Positions 1-9,258 are shown, numbered from the stretch's first letter. The stretch is DNA of 64,000 bases from RGEC01 sp964475595 (GCA_964475595.1 CAYYXG010000001.1:1-64000); one strand, 5' to 3'. A program made the numbers and translations. The notes: generated by a model not told the origin, from the letters alone.

Positions 1-192
1 CAAGTGGCAGAAGCCATGAATGCGGCTTTCACACCCGTGAGCTTTAATTTTACAGGGGCTGCTTTTGTGAACCAGCATGCCGCTTTCAGCGATTTTCACG
101 TTTCAGGTGGCAACCCCAGCGGAAATGCCGGTTTCACTACCCCTGAGTACGTGAACCGACGCTTTGTGTGGGTGGGTAACCGCTACGCTTAA
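1..192 (+). CDS. C-terminal end of an unknown protein (5' truncated by window)
   Basis: An open frame enters from the left edge and stops with TAA at 190-192, giving about 63 residues. The residues are rich in Phe, Asn and Gly and end in WVGNRYA. No initiator needs to lie inside the window, so this is best read as the tail of a longer gene. I recognise no family motif and cannot assign a function. The next gene begins about 50 bases downstream on the same strand. Confidence 0.5.
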   Translation, partial: QVAEAMNAAFTPVSFNFTGAAFVNQHAAFSDFHVSGGNPSGNAGFTTPEYVNRRFVWVGNRYA

Positions 193-245
193 TTTTAAGA
201 ATCTTACCAAACAAAATCCCATGTTAATGGGTTATCTATACGTAA

Positions 246-896
246 ATGCGTATGGAAAAATCAACATTGCTGGAAAAGTACATTCAGTACCAACTAGAAC
301 ACGGTAAAAAGCCCGAATCCGTATATCTTTTCATGAAAAAACTGAAAAAAACGGACGCTGATTTTTTTGCGCATTTCAGCAATTTTGAAGCACTGGACAG
401 CTATTTTTGGGTACATGTTTTTGAAACAACCCGCCACAAGCTGGAAGCCGATGAACAATACGAAGGATTCAGTGCGGCTGAGCGTTTGAGTGCCTTTTAT
501 TTTCTGTGGACACAGGAGTTGATGCAGCACAGAAGTTATGTGTTGTATGTGGCAGAGAAAAGTCACAAAGGCATCAATCCCATGGATTCCGCATTGGGCG
601 ATTTTCGTCATGCTTTTCTAGATTATGCCGCCAAGATTGTGGCTTCCGGTATAGGTTCCGGTCAAATTGCCGATCGTAAGTTTATTTCTGACCAGTTTAA
701 ACATGGCCTTTGGGTGCAAACCTTATTCCTGCTCAATTTTTGGCTGAAAGACACGTCCAAAGATTTTGAGGATACGGATGCTGCCATTGAAAAAACGGTC
801 AATATTGGATTTAAACTAATGGGTGAAAACCTGTTTGATGAGGTGCTGGATTTCGGAAAGTTCATGTTTCAAAGAGCAAAAAAATCTTTTTCATAA
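246..896 (+). CDS. TetR-family-like regulator with a degenerate HTH
   Basis: The 216-residue all-helical protein has the layout of a TetR/AcrR regulator. Residues about 20-55 match the end of a TetR helix-turn-helix, with the pattern FFAHFSNFEALDSYF standing where family members have YxHFxxKEAL. The usual glycine-rich turn is poorly conserved, so DNA binding may be weak or altered. The C-terminal part would be the ligand-binding and dimer domain. The start may be ATG 246 or ATG 252. It ends 3 bases before the ABC1-kinase gene, so the two are almost certainly co-transcribed. Family placement is moderately sure; ligand and targets are unknown. Confidence 0.6.
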   Translation: MRMEKSTLLEKYIQYQLEHGKKPESVYLFMKKLKKTDADFFAHFSNFEALDSYFWVHVFETTRHKLEADEQYEGFSAAERLSAFYFLWTQELMQHRSYVLYVAEKSHKGINPMDSALGDFRHAFLDYAAKIVASGIGSGQIADRKFISDQFKHGLWVQTLFLLNFWLKDTSKDFEDTDAAIEKTVNIGFKLMGENLFDEVLDFGKFMFQRAKKSFS

Positions 897-899
897 GCG

Positions 900-2204
900 T
901 TGAAAACACAGGAGAGAATACCCAAAACACGCATTGAGCGTGCGGCTCACATTGCGGGTGCCGGGGTGAAAGTGGGTGGCAATTACCTAAAGCATTACGC
1001 AAAAAAATTGGTGAATGCCGATGTGAGTAGGGAAGAACTTCACAAAGACAACGCCGGCGATATTTATGAAACCCTAAGCACCCTGAAAGGCAGTGCCCTG
1101 AAGGTGGCTCAGATGATGAGCATGGATAGGGGGATTTTACCGCGAGAGTATCAGGAGAAATTTCAGTTGTCTCAATACTCGGCTCCACCCTTGTCTTCTC
1201 CGCTGGTAGCCCAGATTTTTCGGAAGGCTTTTGGGCAGCCCCCCACCGCTTTTTTTGATGAATTTACCTCAAAGGCAGTGGCTGCAGCCAGCATAGGGCA
1301 GGTGCACAAAGCCAGAGCCAAAGACAAATGGCTGGCTGTGAAGATTCAGTATCCGGGTGTGGCTAATTCCATAGGATCAGATTTACGCATGGTGAAACCT
1401 TTTGCGGTTCGTTTGCTAAATATGAGCAAAAATGACATCGAAAACTACTTTGATGAAATAGAAGGTAAACTGCTGGAAGAAACCAATTATGCCCTGGAGC
1501 TGAAGCGCAGTATGGAACTAAGTGCGGCATGCGCGCATATTCAGAATCTGAGGTTCCCAACCTATTATCCCGAATGGTCTTCAGATAAAATCATCACCAT
1601 GGACTGGCTGGAGGGAATGCATTTGAAGGAGTTTTTAGCCACCAATCCATCACAGGAAGTTCGAAATCGCATTGGTCAGGCACTTTGGGATTTCTATGAC
1701 TTTCAGATCCACGAACTCAAAACCGTGCATGCCGACCCACATCCGGGAAATTTTTTGTTTATGCCGGATGGTACGGTCAATATCTTTGATTTTGGCTGTG
1801 TAAAGGAAATTCCGGATCGTTTTTACACGCCCTATTTTAAACTTGTAGACAGAAATATTTACAAAGACGAGGAAAAATCCATGCAGATTTTCAGAGAGCT
1901 GGAATTGCTGCATGCCGACGATACAGCCGAGGATATTGCCTTTTTTACACCGCTGTTCAAGGAAATGATAGACATGCTGACCCTGCCTTTCACCCAAGAT
2001 GTTTTTGACTTTGGCAATGAAACGTATTTTTCAGGAATCTATCATTTTGCCGATAAACTCATTGAAATGCCTGAAGTGCGCAACAGTAAAAAGGCACGCG
2101 GTTCAAGGCATTCACTGTATATAAACCGAACCTACTACGGTTTGTACCACATTCTTTTCGATTTGAAAGCGATTGTGAATACCGGTAAGAGAAAATTTTT
2201 CTAA
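900..2204 (+). CDS. ABC1/UbiB (AarF/COQ8) family atypical kinase
   Basis: The 434-residue protein carries the UbiB-family kinase-like fold. Visible motifs are LKGSALKVAQ (residues 62-71, the place of the family KxGQ motif, here KVAQ), the Ala-rich loop AAASIGQVHKA, the ATP-binding lysine in AVKIQYPGV, the catalytic stretch HADPHPGNFLF, and the metal-binding DFG in NIFDFGCVKE. Family members support isoprenoid-quinone biosynthesis or lipid homeostasis and usually act as ATPases rather than protein kinases. The frame opens with TTG at 900. Only 3 bases separate it from the upstream TetR-like gene, which probably regulates it. The Gly-to-Ala change in KxGQ is notable because that motif holds the protein in its atypical state. 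Confidence 0.85.
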   Translation: MKTQERIPKTRIERAAHIAGAGVKVGGNYLKHYAKKLVNADVSREELHKDNAGDIYETLSTLKGSALKVAQMMSMDRGILPREYQEKFQLSQYSAPPLSSPLVAQIFRKAFGQPPTAFFDEFTSKAVAAASIGQVHKARAKDKWLAVKIQYPGVANSIGSDLRMVKPFAVRLLNMSKNDIENYFDEIEGKLLEETNYALELKRSMELSAACAHIQNLRFPTYYPEWSSDKIITMDWLEGMHLKEFLATNPSQEVRNRIGQALWDFYDFQIHELKTVHADPHPGNFLFMPDGTVNIFDFGCVKEIPDRFYTPYFKLVDRNIYKDEEKSMQIFRELELLHADDTAEDIAFFTPLFKEMIDMLTLPFTQDVFDFGNETYFSGIYHFADKLIEMPEVRNSKKARGSRHSLYINRTYYGLYHILFDLKAIVNTGKRKFF

Positions 2205-2208
2205 ACAC

Positions 2209-2239
2209 TTGTAAAAGTTTGTTTAAACAAATAAATTTG
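2209..2239 (+). promoter_or_regulatory. Bacteroidota-type promoter for the YceI lipoprotein
   Basis: TTG at 2209-2211 and an exact TAnnTTTG box (TAAATTTG, 2232-2239) are 20 bases apart. This fits the -33/-7 promoter of Bacteroidota. The start codon lies 31 bases beyond the -7 box. Confidence 0.6.
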
Positions 2240-2270
2240 CAACCAATAAAACCAAATTAATATAGAAACC

Positions 2271-2942
2271 ATGAAAAAAACCTTGTTTTACGTTGCAGGA
2301 ATCGCCGCATTGAGCATGCTGGCATCCTGCGGAGGAAACTCACAACAGTCTGCCGAGGCAGATTCAGCAGCCAAAGCCGGTGACAATGCCGGAACCTACA
2401 CCGTTGATGCCGCAGGCAGTAACCTTGAATGGCGCGGATGGAAAATCATTTCAACCGGCGAACACAAAGGCACCATTGGTATCAAAGAGGGCAGTCTGAG
2501 TGTTGAAGGCGGTAAAGTAGTTGCCGGTTCTTTCGTTATTGACATGAACAGCATTAAAAACACCGACCTTACCGATACAGGCTACCAGAAGAAGCTTGTT
2601 GGACATTTGATGGCTGAAGATTTCTTCAATGTTGCTAAATATCCTATAGGAAAATTTGAAATCGTGAGCGTGGAAGAGAAAGCTTCTGAAGGTAACACCC
2701 ATGAAGTGAGTGGTAACCTTACCCTGCGCGACAGCACCCGCAAAATCACGTTCCCTGCTACCATCAAGGTAGAAGGCAATACAGTTGAGGCCACCGGTAA
2801 AGCGACCATCAACCGTTTGGAGTGGGGAATCAACTACGACAGCAAAAACCTGGGTCTTGCTGAAGCCGCCCAAAAGAAAGTAAAAGACGGTATTGTGAAT
2901 AAGGAAATGGAAATCACCATTTCGCTGAAAGCCACCAAATAA
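2271..2942 (+). CDS. YceI-family lipoprotein
   Basis: The 223-residue protein starts with a lipoprotein signal: MKK, a hydrophobic core and the lipobox LASC with the lipidated cysteine at residue 20. After a short Ala/Ser-rich linker comes one YceI domain, seen in YTVDAAGSNLEWRGWKI near residue 43, SFVIDMNSI, LVGHLMAEDFFNVAKYP and GNLTLRDSTRKITFPA. YceI proteins are lipocalin-like barrels that bind isoprenoid or amphiphilic lipids. The gene stands alone with its own promoter and terminator. The ligand cannot be read from the sequence. Confidence 0.9.
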   Translation: MKKTLFYVAGIAALSMLASCGGNSQQSAEADSAAKAGDNAGTYTVDAAGSNLEWRGWKIISTGEHKGTIGIKEGSLSVEGGKVVAGSFVIDMNSIKNTDLTDTGYQKKLVGHLMAEDFFNVAKYPIGKFEIVSVEEKASEGNTHEVSGNLTLRDSTRKITFPATIKVEGNTVEATGKATINRLEWGINYDSKNLGLAEAAQKKVKDGIVNKEMEITISLKATK

Positions 2943-2977
2943 AACTTCCTGATTACAGCGATAGCTTGATAAATAAA

Positions 2978-3005
2978 GGGTCCGTCCAGCGACGGGCCCT
3001 TTTTA
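2978..3005 (+). terminator. Intrinsic terminator after the YceI gene
   Basis: The arm gggtccgtc pairs with gacgggccc (one G-U pair) around a CAGC loop and is followed by a run of five T. It separates the YceI gene from the convergent AlkD-type gene. Confidence 0.75.
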
Positions 3006-3671
3006 TTTAGTAGGGAAATGCTTCAGGGCTTCCCTTTTGCTCAGCGGACTGATGTTTTGCGCTTCTACAAATCGTAGAACAGCCTCGGGATTGGTTCGGG
3101 CATATTGCCGCAATGCCCAGCCGATGGCTTTTTTAATGAAAAACTCCTTGGAATCTTTGAAATGATCAATGCAGGCAAACAACAAGCCCTCATCAGTTTT
3201 GGCTTTATAATTCAGCTGAAAAATGATGGCGGTCCGGTTTAACCAGATGTTTTTGCTATTCAGCCATTCTTCTATGTATTGATCTCTTTCTGCAGCAAAG
3301 GATGTAAAATATCCGCCTACCATACGGCCTGCCAATATATCCACCGAATCCCACCAGCTTTTGTGGGTTAGGCAATATTGCAGCAAGTTCGCGGCCTCTC
3401 TGTGTTTCCATATTTTCGATTGGATCATGAGCTCCATGGCCGTATACTGAAATTCTCTTTCAGGCATATTCCATAGTGCGGTAATCAAACCTTTAAGGGT
3501 AGGGTAATTCAGACTTTTGTTTATTTGAATGAAATCCTTTTCCAGTTTGCTTCTTAGTGGTTTTTGAATGCCCAAAAATGGGAAGTGATACTTCATGTAC
3601 CTCGACATTGCTTCTGCCTTGTCCGGATTGGCTTCGGAGCGAAATCGGTCAATTAATTCTGCTAAGTTCAT
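3003..3671 (-). CDS. DNA alkylation repair protein, AlkD type
   Basis: The 222-residue helical-repeat protein fits the AlkD family of DNA glycosylases, which remove bulky or cationic alkylpurines such as 3-methyladenine. The N-terminal region has MSRYMKYHFPFLGI, and the centre carries THKSWWDSVDILAG, the family signature with the Trp and Asp that line the active-site cleft. A second conserved stretch reads KKAIGWALRQYAR. The length is close to the usual 220-240 residues and the frame is intact. It is transcribed convergently with the YceI gene. Confidence 0.88.
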   Translation of the reverse strand: MNLAELIDRFRSEANPDKAEAMSRYMKYHFPFLGIQKPLRSKLEKDFIQINKSLNYPTLKGLITALWNMPEREFQYTAMELMIQSKIWKHREAANLLQYCLTHKSWWDSVDILAGRMVGGYFTSFAAERDQYIEEWLNSKNIWLNRTAIIFQLNYKAKTDEGLLFACIDHFKDSKEFFIKKAIGWALRQYARTNPEAVLRFVEAQNISPLSKREALKHFPTK

Positions 3672-3698
3672 GGGGTGTATGCAAAGGTAGAATTATAT

Positions 3699-3729
3699 AA
3701 AAAAGAAAATCCCGCCTTTTCAGGCGGGA
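3699..3729 (-). terminator. Intrinsic terminator after the T9SS cargo gene
   Basis: Read on the minus strand, tcccgcc and ggcggga form a 7-bp stem with a six-base loop, followed by a T-rich run. It lies 25 bases past the stop codon of the 593-aa secreted protein. Confidence 0.75.
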
Positions 3730-3753
3730 CTTTCAAAACTAAACCTATGATGA

Positions 3754-5535
3754 TTACTTAACTATAAAGCGCTGGCTGATACGGCCTTTAGCACCTTCAA
3801 CTACAATCAGGTAGATACCTTTGTTGATGTTGCTAATGTTGGCAGAGATGGTGTTTGCACCGCCATTTACGGTTACATTACCAATGCTCATAATGGTTTT
3901 ACCGGTCAGGTCAACGATCTTGGCAGTAGCTGCGAAGCTTTGGGCTGAGGCAAATTCAAGGTTGATGTTTTCCTGAGCAGGGTTGGGATATACATTCACA
4001 CCGGTTACGGTTTCGATGGTGTTAACACCATTGAATACACCAAACTCAGTAAGACGGCTGTAGGTGAAATTAGAACCGCTGAGGGCAGGTGATCCTGAAA
4101 CAGGGCGGAAGTTAGGAGCAGTAGCATTTTGAGGATCTTCCAATACAGTACCGGCAGTGAAAGCAACGGTATTGATTTTGTTTTGGTTGGCAGCAGCGCG
4201 AACCCAGCCATCAAAGCGATTCAATGAAGAAGCATTGGCAGAAGCAACCTCCACCAGGCCAGTGTTGCTAGAACCTGCTGAAGCAGCAGCGGCTGAGTTT
4301 ACAATCAGGTTGTTGCGGAACAACATGGTTTCTCTGAAGCTGCTGTCTTTTGCACCTGAGGCGGTTAAGGTACTGTCACCATCATACATCAGGAAGTTGC
4401 GGTAACCCATAAATACGGAGTTAATAACGCTCAAACGGCTGTTACGACGGATACGGGCACCACGGCGGAAAGCGGCCTTTGGAACAGTACCCAACGCGCT
4501 GTAGGTAGAGCCGATGCTCACAGGACCAACCACAGTCATATTGCTGAATACACCGCGGGTGTAAGGAGTTTTACCTGAACCGGCAGCGTCGTTATCGCTT
4601 TCGAAAGATTCGCTGGTGCTGGAACCGCTGGGAGCATTATAGGTAAGGTCATACTGGGTAGTATCTTTCACGGCAATACCAAACTGTACGGCGCCGCCCC
4701 AACCAAAATCGGTATCGAAATCGTCGTCGGTGATGCGGTAGGAAACGAGGTGTTTAGCGTTTACGTTACCACCGAACCACTCGAATCCATCATCGTTAAT
4801 GAAAGATACCTGAATATGGTGCAGGGTAGTGGCTTTGCCCACAGAACCCAAGGTAAGACCATTGATTTCCTTGTTAGGTTCAAAAGCCAAACCACCGAAT
4901 TCCATACGCAGATAGGTGATTGAACCGCTATTGTCGTTGTCATCAGTTCCACCAAATTTTGCTAAGTTGGGGTCTGCAGTTACGTTGTTAAATCCTTCAA
5001 CCTGAACGTCAGAACCTTGGTTGTTTTTGGCTTTACCTGCAATCACAATACCACCCCAGTCACCGCGGGCACGGCTACCTGCCGCTTTGCTGCTGGTGAT
5101 TACCACAGGGCTAGTCTGTGTTCCGTTGATTTCAATCATACCACCGCGTTCAACCACAATACTGGCATAATTCTTAGGCGTAGCATTTACATCGGCTTCA
5201 GCACGGATAACGGTTCCGCCAGGAATGATAAGTTTACCACCGCTGCGCACTACAATCAGGCCCTTCAGACCATAAACGGTTGAAGCGCTGAGGGTGCGGG
5301 TTCCATTGATGTTTTTGATTCCACCGCTACCGGTAGCAATGGCGTTCAGGGTTGTGTCATCAGTAATGGCGGCATAGCTGGTCTGCTGGGGGTTGAAGTT
5401 TGTCCAGCCTGCAGTCCAATCCTTGGCAGGGTCAGAATCCAGTGCACCAATGAAATTGACTTGCTCAATAAACTGAGCTTTCGCTGCCATGGCACTAAGA
5501 CCGGTCAGCATTAACAATTGCGTAATTTTTTTCAT
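3754..5535 (-). CDS. Secreted beta-helix-like protein with T9SS type A sorting domain
   Basis: The 593-residue protein has a Sec signal peptide (residues 1-20, ending AAKAQ). Its body is rich in Gly, Asn and Val, with stretches such as GLIVVRSGGKLIIPGGTVI and SIVVERGGMIEINGT that suggest right-handed beta-helix rungs. The last roughly 80 residues hold a type A CTD beginning VNVYPNPAQENINLEF and ending ISQRFIVK, the signal that sends cargo through the type IX system. Proteins of this shape are common in Bacteroidota and often sit beside a TonB-dependent receptor; one is encoded nearby at 6332-9136. Ligand or enzyme activity is unknown, and I see no catalytic motif. Confidence 0.8.
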   Translation of the reverse strand: MKKITQLLMLTGLSAMAAKAQFIEQVNFIGALDSDPAKDWTAGWTNFNPQQTSYAAITDDTTLNAIATGSGGIKNINGTRTLSASTVYGLKGLIVVRSGGKLIIPGGTVIRAEADVNATPKNYASIVVERGGMIEINGTQTSPVVITSSKAAGSRARGDWGGIVIAGKAKNNQGSDVQVEGFNNVTADPNLAKFGGTDDNDNSGSITYLRMEFGGLAFEPNKEINGLTLGSVGKATTLHHIQVSFINDDGFEWFGGNVNAKHLVSYRITDDDFDTDFGWGGAVQFGIAVKDTTQYDLTYNAPSGSSTSESFESDNDAAGSGKTPYTRGVFSNMTVVGPVSIGSTYSALGTVPKAAFRRGARIRRNSRLSVINSVFMGYRNFLMYDGDSTLTASGAKDSSFRETMLFRNNLIVNSAAAASAGSSNTGLVEVASANASSLNRFDGWVRAAANQNKINTVAFTAGTVLEDPQNATAPNFRPVSGSPALSGSNFTYSRLTEFGVFNGVNTIETVTGVNVYPNPAQENINLEFASAQSFAATAKIVDLTGKTIMSIGNVTVNGGANTISANISNINKGIYLIVVEGAKGRISQRFIVK

Positions 5536-5731
5536 ACGGGAATTTTATTATGCCACAAAATACCCCTGACACGATTAGCAGATTTTCAAGTTAAGGTTAA
5601 CTAAGGATTAAGATTTTAACCCTTCACAAACAATTACTTAATATACGCATTTTTTTGCACATTTCCAAATGAATTATACCAATTCGAAAACAAATGCAGG
5701 CACTTGGTTGTAACTTCCATGCACAATTTAC

Positions 5732-6286
5732 ATGACATTCAAAATTTATACACGCAAGGGCGATGATGGAAAGACTGCTTTGCTGGGAGGGGATAGGGTT
5801 TCAAAGCATCACATACGGGTTGAGAGCTATGGCACTGTGGATGAGCTAAACAGTTATTTGGGCCTGATTCGCAGTATTAGCTCAGATTCGGGAGTAACTG
5901 TAGCCATTGGCAATATCCAGGATCGCCTGTTTACCTTGGGTTCATACCTTGCCTCCGCTCCCGGAAGCAAGATGATTTTGCCGGAGTTGTATGATGAAGA
6001 TGTGGTATTTCTGGAAAATGAAATTGACCGCATGACATTGGAACTCCCTGAATTGAGAAACTTTATATTGCCGGGTGCCACACAGTTAGGGGCGCATGCT
6101 CATGTGGCCCGCTGCGTTTGCAGAAGGGCAGAACGCCTGGTGGTATACCTTTCTGATAACGAGGAAATTGATGGGATGATTGTAACCTACCTCAATCGAT
6201 TAAGCGATTATTTATTTACCCTGGCCCGTTACCTGGATAAGCTGGGTGGTGGTGAAGAAATTGCCTGGGTGCCGCGCGCTAAATAA
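5732..6286 (+). CDS. pduO: Cob(I)alamin (corrinoid) adenosyltransferase, PduO/MMAB type
   Basis: The 184-residue protein transfers the adenosyl group of ATP to the cobalt of cob(I)alamin, making adenosylcobalamin. The ATP-binding N-terminus reads YTRKGDDGKTALLGG, followed by ESYGTVDELNSYLGL. The signature RCVCRRAERLVVYL lies near residue 125, and the C-terminal helix carries LNRLSDYLFTLARYLD. Length and motif order are typical, so it should be active. It is a single gene on the plus strand between two minus-strand genes and ends in a bidirectional terminator. No B12-dependent enzyme is encoded in this window. Confidence 0.92.
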   Translation: MTFKIYTRKGDDGKTALLGGDRVSKHHIRVESYGTVDELNSYLGLIRSISSDSGVTVAIGNIQDRLFTLGSYLASAPGSKMILPELYDEDVVFLENEIDRMTLELPELRNFILPGATQLGAHAHVARCVCRRAERLVVYLSDNEEIDGMIVTYLNRLSDYLFTLARYLDKLGGGEEIAWVPRAK

Positions 6287-6317
6287 AAAATCCCGCCAAT
6301 CTGGCGGGATTTTTTTA
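6284..6317. terminator. Bidirectional intrinsic terminator
   Basis: A perfect stem (atcccgcc / ggcgggat) with a short loop has an A-run on the left and a T-run on the right. It can end transcription of both the adenosyltransferase (plus) and the TonB-dependent receptor (minus). Confidence 0.8.
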
Positions 6318-6331
6318 TATCCAGCATTGGA

Positions 6332-9136
6332 TTAAAAAGTGTAGGAATATCCCAGTGTAATGGTCATTCCGTTGGTAAACTTAAATAACGTGTTATCACC
6401 GTTTTCATCATACTTCTTATTCTCATTGATATCCTGATAAAAGACGGTTGCTTGCCTCAATACATCACCAAAGGTAAGTTTGAGGCTTCCGGCTTTCTTC
6501 ATGTTTTTACCAATCTGGAAGTCGAGGATGCTGCGTCCAAATTCGTATATATCGCTACCGAACGGCTGAATGTCTTTTGTAACGCCGATGTAGGCAATTC
6601 TATTTCCTATTTTATTGAAATTGATGCTGGCGAGCAGCCCTTTTTTGTTTTCATAGAATAGTGAAATATTGGCTACATAAGGGCTTTGGCCTTGCAACGA
6701 ACGTTTGTTTGTTCCTTGTTCCTTGCTAAACTGCACCTGACTTTGAATCAGTGAGAAGTTGCCATAGGCAGAAAGATAATTGAACAGGCCTGGTGCAAGG
6801 TAACGCCCCAGAAACTTTAAACTCTTGCGCATTTCCAGTTCTAAACCGCGTATGTCGGCACTTTTTTCATTCTGGTATCCAAAGGTGCGAATACCGGGCT
6901 GGCTGGTTTCCAACGAAAATTCAATGGGATTGATGATCCGTTTGCTGAATGCACCAATGCTGAACATATCCTCCTTGCCGGGGAAAATCTCATAACGAAG
7001 GTCAAAATTATGCAGTAAGGCCCTTTTTAACTGTGTATTACCAATGATTTCTGAGTTAAGATTGAAATTATAAAAGCTGAATGGTGCCATTTCGCGCATT
7101 TCCGGACGATTCACGGTTTTATAATATGCCATACGCAATCCTGTTTTTCCGGTAATAGGCGTAATGATATTCAATGATGGCAACAGGTCTGTATTGATTG
7201 CTCCATCGGCCAGTTTTTTCCCTAATTGATCAAAATATGCATTGGTAAGATATTGGTTAAACTGCTCACCACGCAAACCATAAATTACTTTCAGCATTTG
7301 GTTACGGCCTTTGGCTTTGAATAGCGGGTAATGGTGTTCTATCATCATGTATGCCGCATTTAAAGTGCTGTTTCCGTTGTATTCATCCGCGTCGGACGAT
7401 GTTTTTTCTACCAGATAGATTCCACTTGCATTGATATTGTCTTCTCCTAGGTCTTCCGCAGGTTTTCTGTCGCTAATAACCGGAGTGCCAACCGGTCCAT
7501 AAACAAATTCACGGCTTTTAAATACGCGTTTCCGGGTCTGCCTGAAAAAACCGTATTTGATATTGTTGGTTAATTTTCCTGCGTTGATGGTGTGCTGCAT
7601 GTCGGCACTAGCTGAAAATGTATTTTCATCCAAGTTGGAAAAAAACCTACCTGAACCGGCATTGAAAAAATCATTTAATACCAGGTATCGTGTATCTTCG
7701 ATGGTGGCATATTGGGCAATTCTAAAGTCGGGAATTTCACGGTGGGTGTTTCCATAGTTCACCAGCCAGGTGAGCGTACTTTGTTTTTCGCCAAATGTAT
7801 GGGTTCCATTCAGCTGTGTACTGGCCAGACGATTGTAGTTAACCTGATTGGAAAACCCTTCGATGGGAACCACCGGAGATACATTGATGTCATTATCACC
7901 CTTTCTGAGTGTGCTGGAAGCGTCATAATTGAGCGTGTAAAGGTTTTTCCAGTCTATGCGGTTGCGGTTATTCAACTTGAAGCTCAGGTTCATGATACCG
8001 CCATTTTGAACATTGGTGCTAAACAGGGCGTCTTTATAGCTGCTAATCAGCTGATTGTCGCTCAGATCCTGTCTGTTTACCACGCCATCACTGTATTTTT
8101 GGGTTAAAGAATAATTTACACTCATCAGCAAACCAATTTCTCTTTTCTTTGGGAGCTTAAACGGCACGCCTATCGTATAATTGAAACGAGGGGTAAGCAT
8201 GGGTTTTGTGGTGGTAAGATCCCAGTTATTGTTGAATTTTTTGGACTCTGATGCCAGAAATTCAGCAGGTTTGGTTTGGTTCATGTTATCAGCAATGGCG
8301 GGCAACTTGCGGTCTGCACCGGGTATCCCAAAATACTCTGAGGTAGAGGAGTTAAACATTTCAATGGGCCTTAGCGTGGTAATGGAGTTATACTGGAAGC
8401 CCAGATTGAAACTTTGGGTTAACTTTTCCGGGATGCTTTTGGTGTTGATGCGAATGATGCCACCGCCAAAATCGCCAGTGAGGTCTGGGGTGCCGCTTTT
8501 AATAACCACAATGTTATCCAGCAAACTGGCAGGGATAATGTCAAATGAAAATGCCTTTCGGTCGCTTTCGGTGCTGGGCAGGGGAGCACCATTCAGATAG
8601 CCGGCGTTGTAACGGTCAAACATGCCCCTGATGTTCGCAAATTTACCCTCCATGATGGTAGCGCCCGGTATGCGCTTCATCGCATCAGCTGAGGTACGGA
8701 TGGTGGTGCGTTTGAAATCTTCGGCAGAAATGGCTTCCACCATTTGTACAGACAACTGCTTGGAGCGAATAGCTCCCGCAATGGTGTTTTCTTTCTGTTT
8801 GCGGGCTACACTCACCGTGGCTACCCCCATGTCCTTAATGCTGCTGAGTATGGGATACACAAAAGTTTCCTGATTTTCCAGAATGACAGCGCTATCCGTG
8901 AATTCCGGGAAAAGGCGACTTTCTACGTGGTACACATATTTACCCGATTTTAGCTTTAACAGAAACAAACCGTCCATGTCAGTTCTGCTGGTGTCGCTGC
9001 TGCCCACTGCAAAAACTTTGGCATCGGCTACCGGCCTTCCACTTTCTGATTGTACTTTTCCGGTGAGGATTCCCGTTTGAGCTGAAATGCTGCCGAAACT
9101 CAATGTCAGCAGGGTAAATACAACAATGCGATTCAT
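6332..9136 (-). CDS. TonB-dependent outer-membrane receptor with carboxypeptidase-regulatory-like N-terminus
   Basis: The 934-residue protein has a signal peptide (about residues 1-19, SISAQ), then a beta-sandwich of the CarboxypepD_reg type (TGKVQSESGRPVADAKVFA), then a plug domain near residues 125-235 with the typical IRGMFDRYNAGYLNGAPLP and DFGGGIIRINTKS. The rest is an outer-membrane beta barrel ending ITLGYSYTF with the expected C-terminal aromatic. Such receptors import substrates using the TonB-ExbBD proton motive force. It is not a SusC with an adjacent SusD. The nearest exported partner is the T9SS cargo at 3754-5535, separated by a plus-strand adenosyltransferase. The substrate is unknown. 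Confidence 0.88.
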   Translation of the reverse strand: MNRIVVFTLLTLSFGSISAQTGILTGKVQSESGRPVADAKVFAVGSSDTSRTDMDGLFLLKLKSGKYVYHVESRLFPEFTDSAVILENQETFVYPILSSIKDMGVATVSVARKQKENTIAGAIRSKQLSVQMVEAISAEDFKRTTIRTSADAMKRIPGATIMEGKFANIRGMFDRYNAGYLNGAPLPSTESDRKAFSFDIIPASLLDNIVVIKSGTPDLTGDFGGGIIRINTKSIPEKLTQSFNLGFQYNSITTLRPIEMFNSSTSEYFGIPGADRKLPAIADNMNQTKPAEFLASESKKFNNNWDLTTTKPMLTPRFNYTIGVPFKLPKKREIGLLMSVNYSLTQKYSDGVVNRQDLSDNQLISSYKDALFSTNVQNGGIMNLSFKLNNRNRIDWKNLYTLNYDASSTLRKGDNDINVSPVVPIEGFSNQVNYNRLASTQLNGTHTFGEKQSTLTWLVNYGNTHREIPDFRIAQYATIEDTRYLVLNDFFNAGSGRFFSNLDENTFSASADMQHTINAGKLTNNIKYGFFRQTRKRVFKSREFVYGPVGTPVISDRKPAEDLGEDNINASGIYLVEKTSSDADEYNGNSTLNAAYMMIEHHYPLFKAKGRNQMLKVIYGLRGEQFNQYLTNAYFDQLGKKLADGAINTDLLPSLNIITPITGKTGLRMAYYKTVNRPEMREMAPFSFYNFNLNSEIIGNTQLKRALLHNFDLRYEIFPGKEDMFSIGAFSKRIINPIEFSLETSQPGIRTFGYQNEKSADIRGLELEMRKSLKFLGRYLAPGLFNYLSAYGNFSLIQSQVQFSKEQGTNKRSLQGQSPYVANISLFYENKKGLLASINFNKIGNRIAYIGVTKDIQPFGSDIYEFGRSILDFQIGKNMKKAGSLKLTFGDVLRQATVFYQDINENKKYDENGDNTLFKFTNGMTITLGYSYTF

Positions 9137-9223
9137 AATCTCGTTTGAGTAATTCTTTCTTCAAAACAACCCTGCCCGGGTTACCCGAGTATTACCATGA
9201 GTTTAAGATTACGTAGTTTTACG

Positions 9224-9231
9224 CAAACATA
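9224..9231 (-). promoter_or_regulatory. -7 promoter box for the TonB-dependent receptor
   Basis: On the minus strand TATGTTTG matches TAnnTTTG exactly, 87 bases before the start codon, leaving a leader of about 80 nt. No convincing TTG -33 element is visible; the upstream sequence is a direct repeat of TTTTATGTT-like units. Confidence 0.4.
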
Positions 9232-9258
9232 AAATTAACATAAAATTAATAAAAGCTG

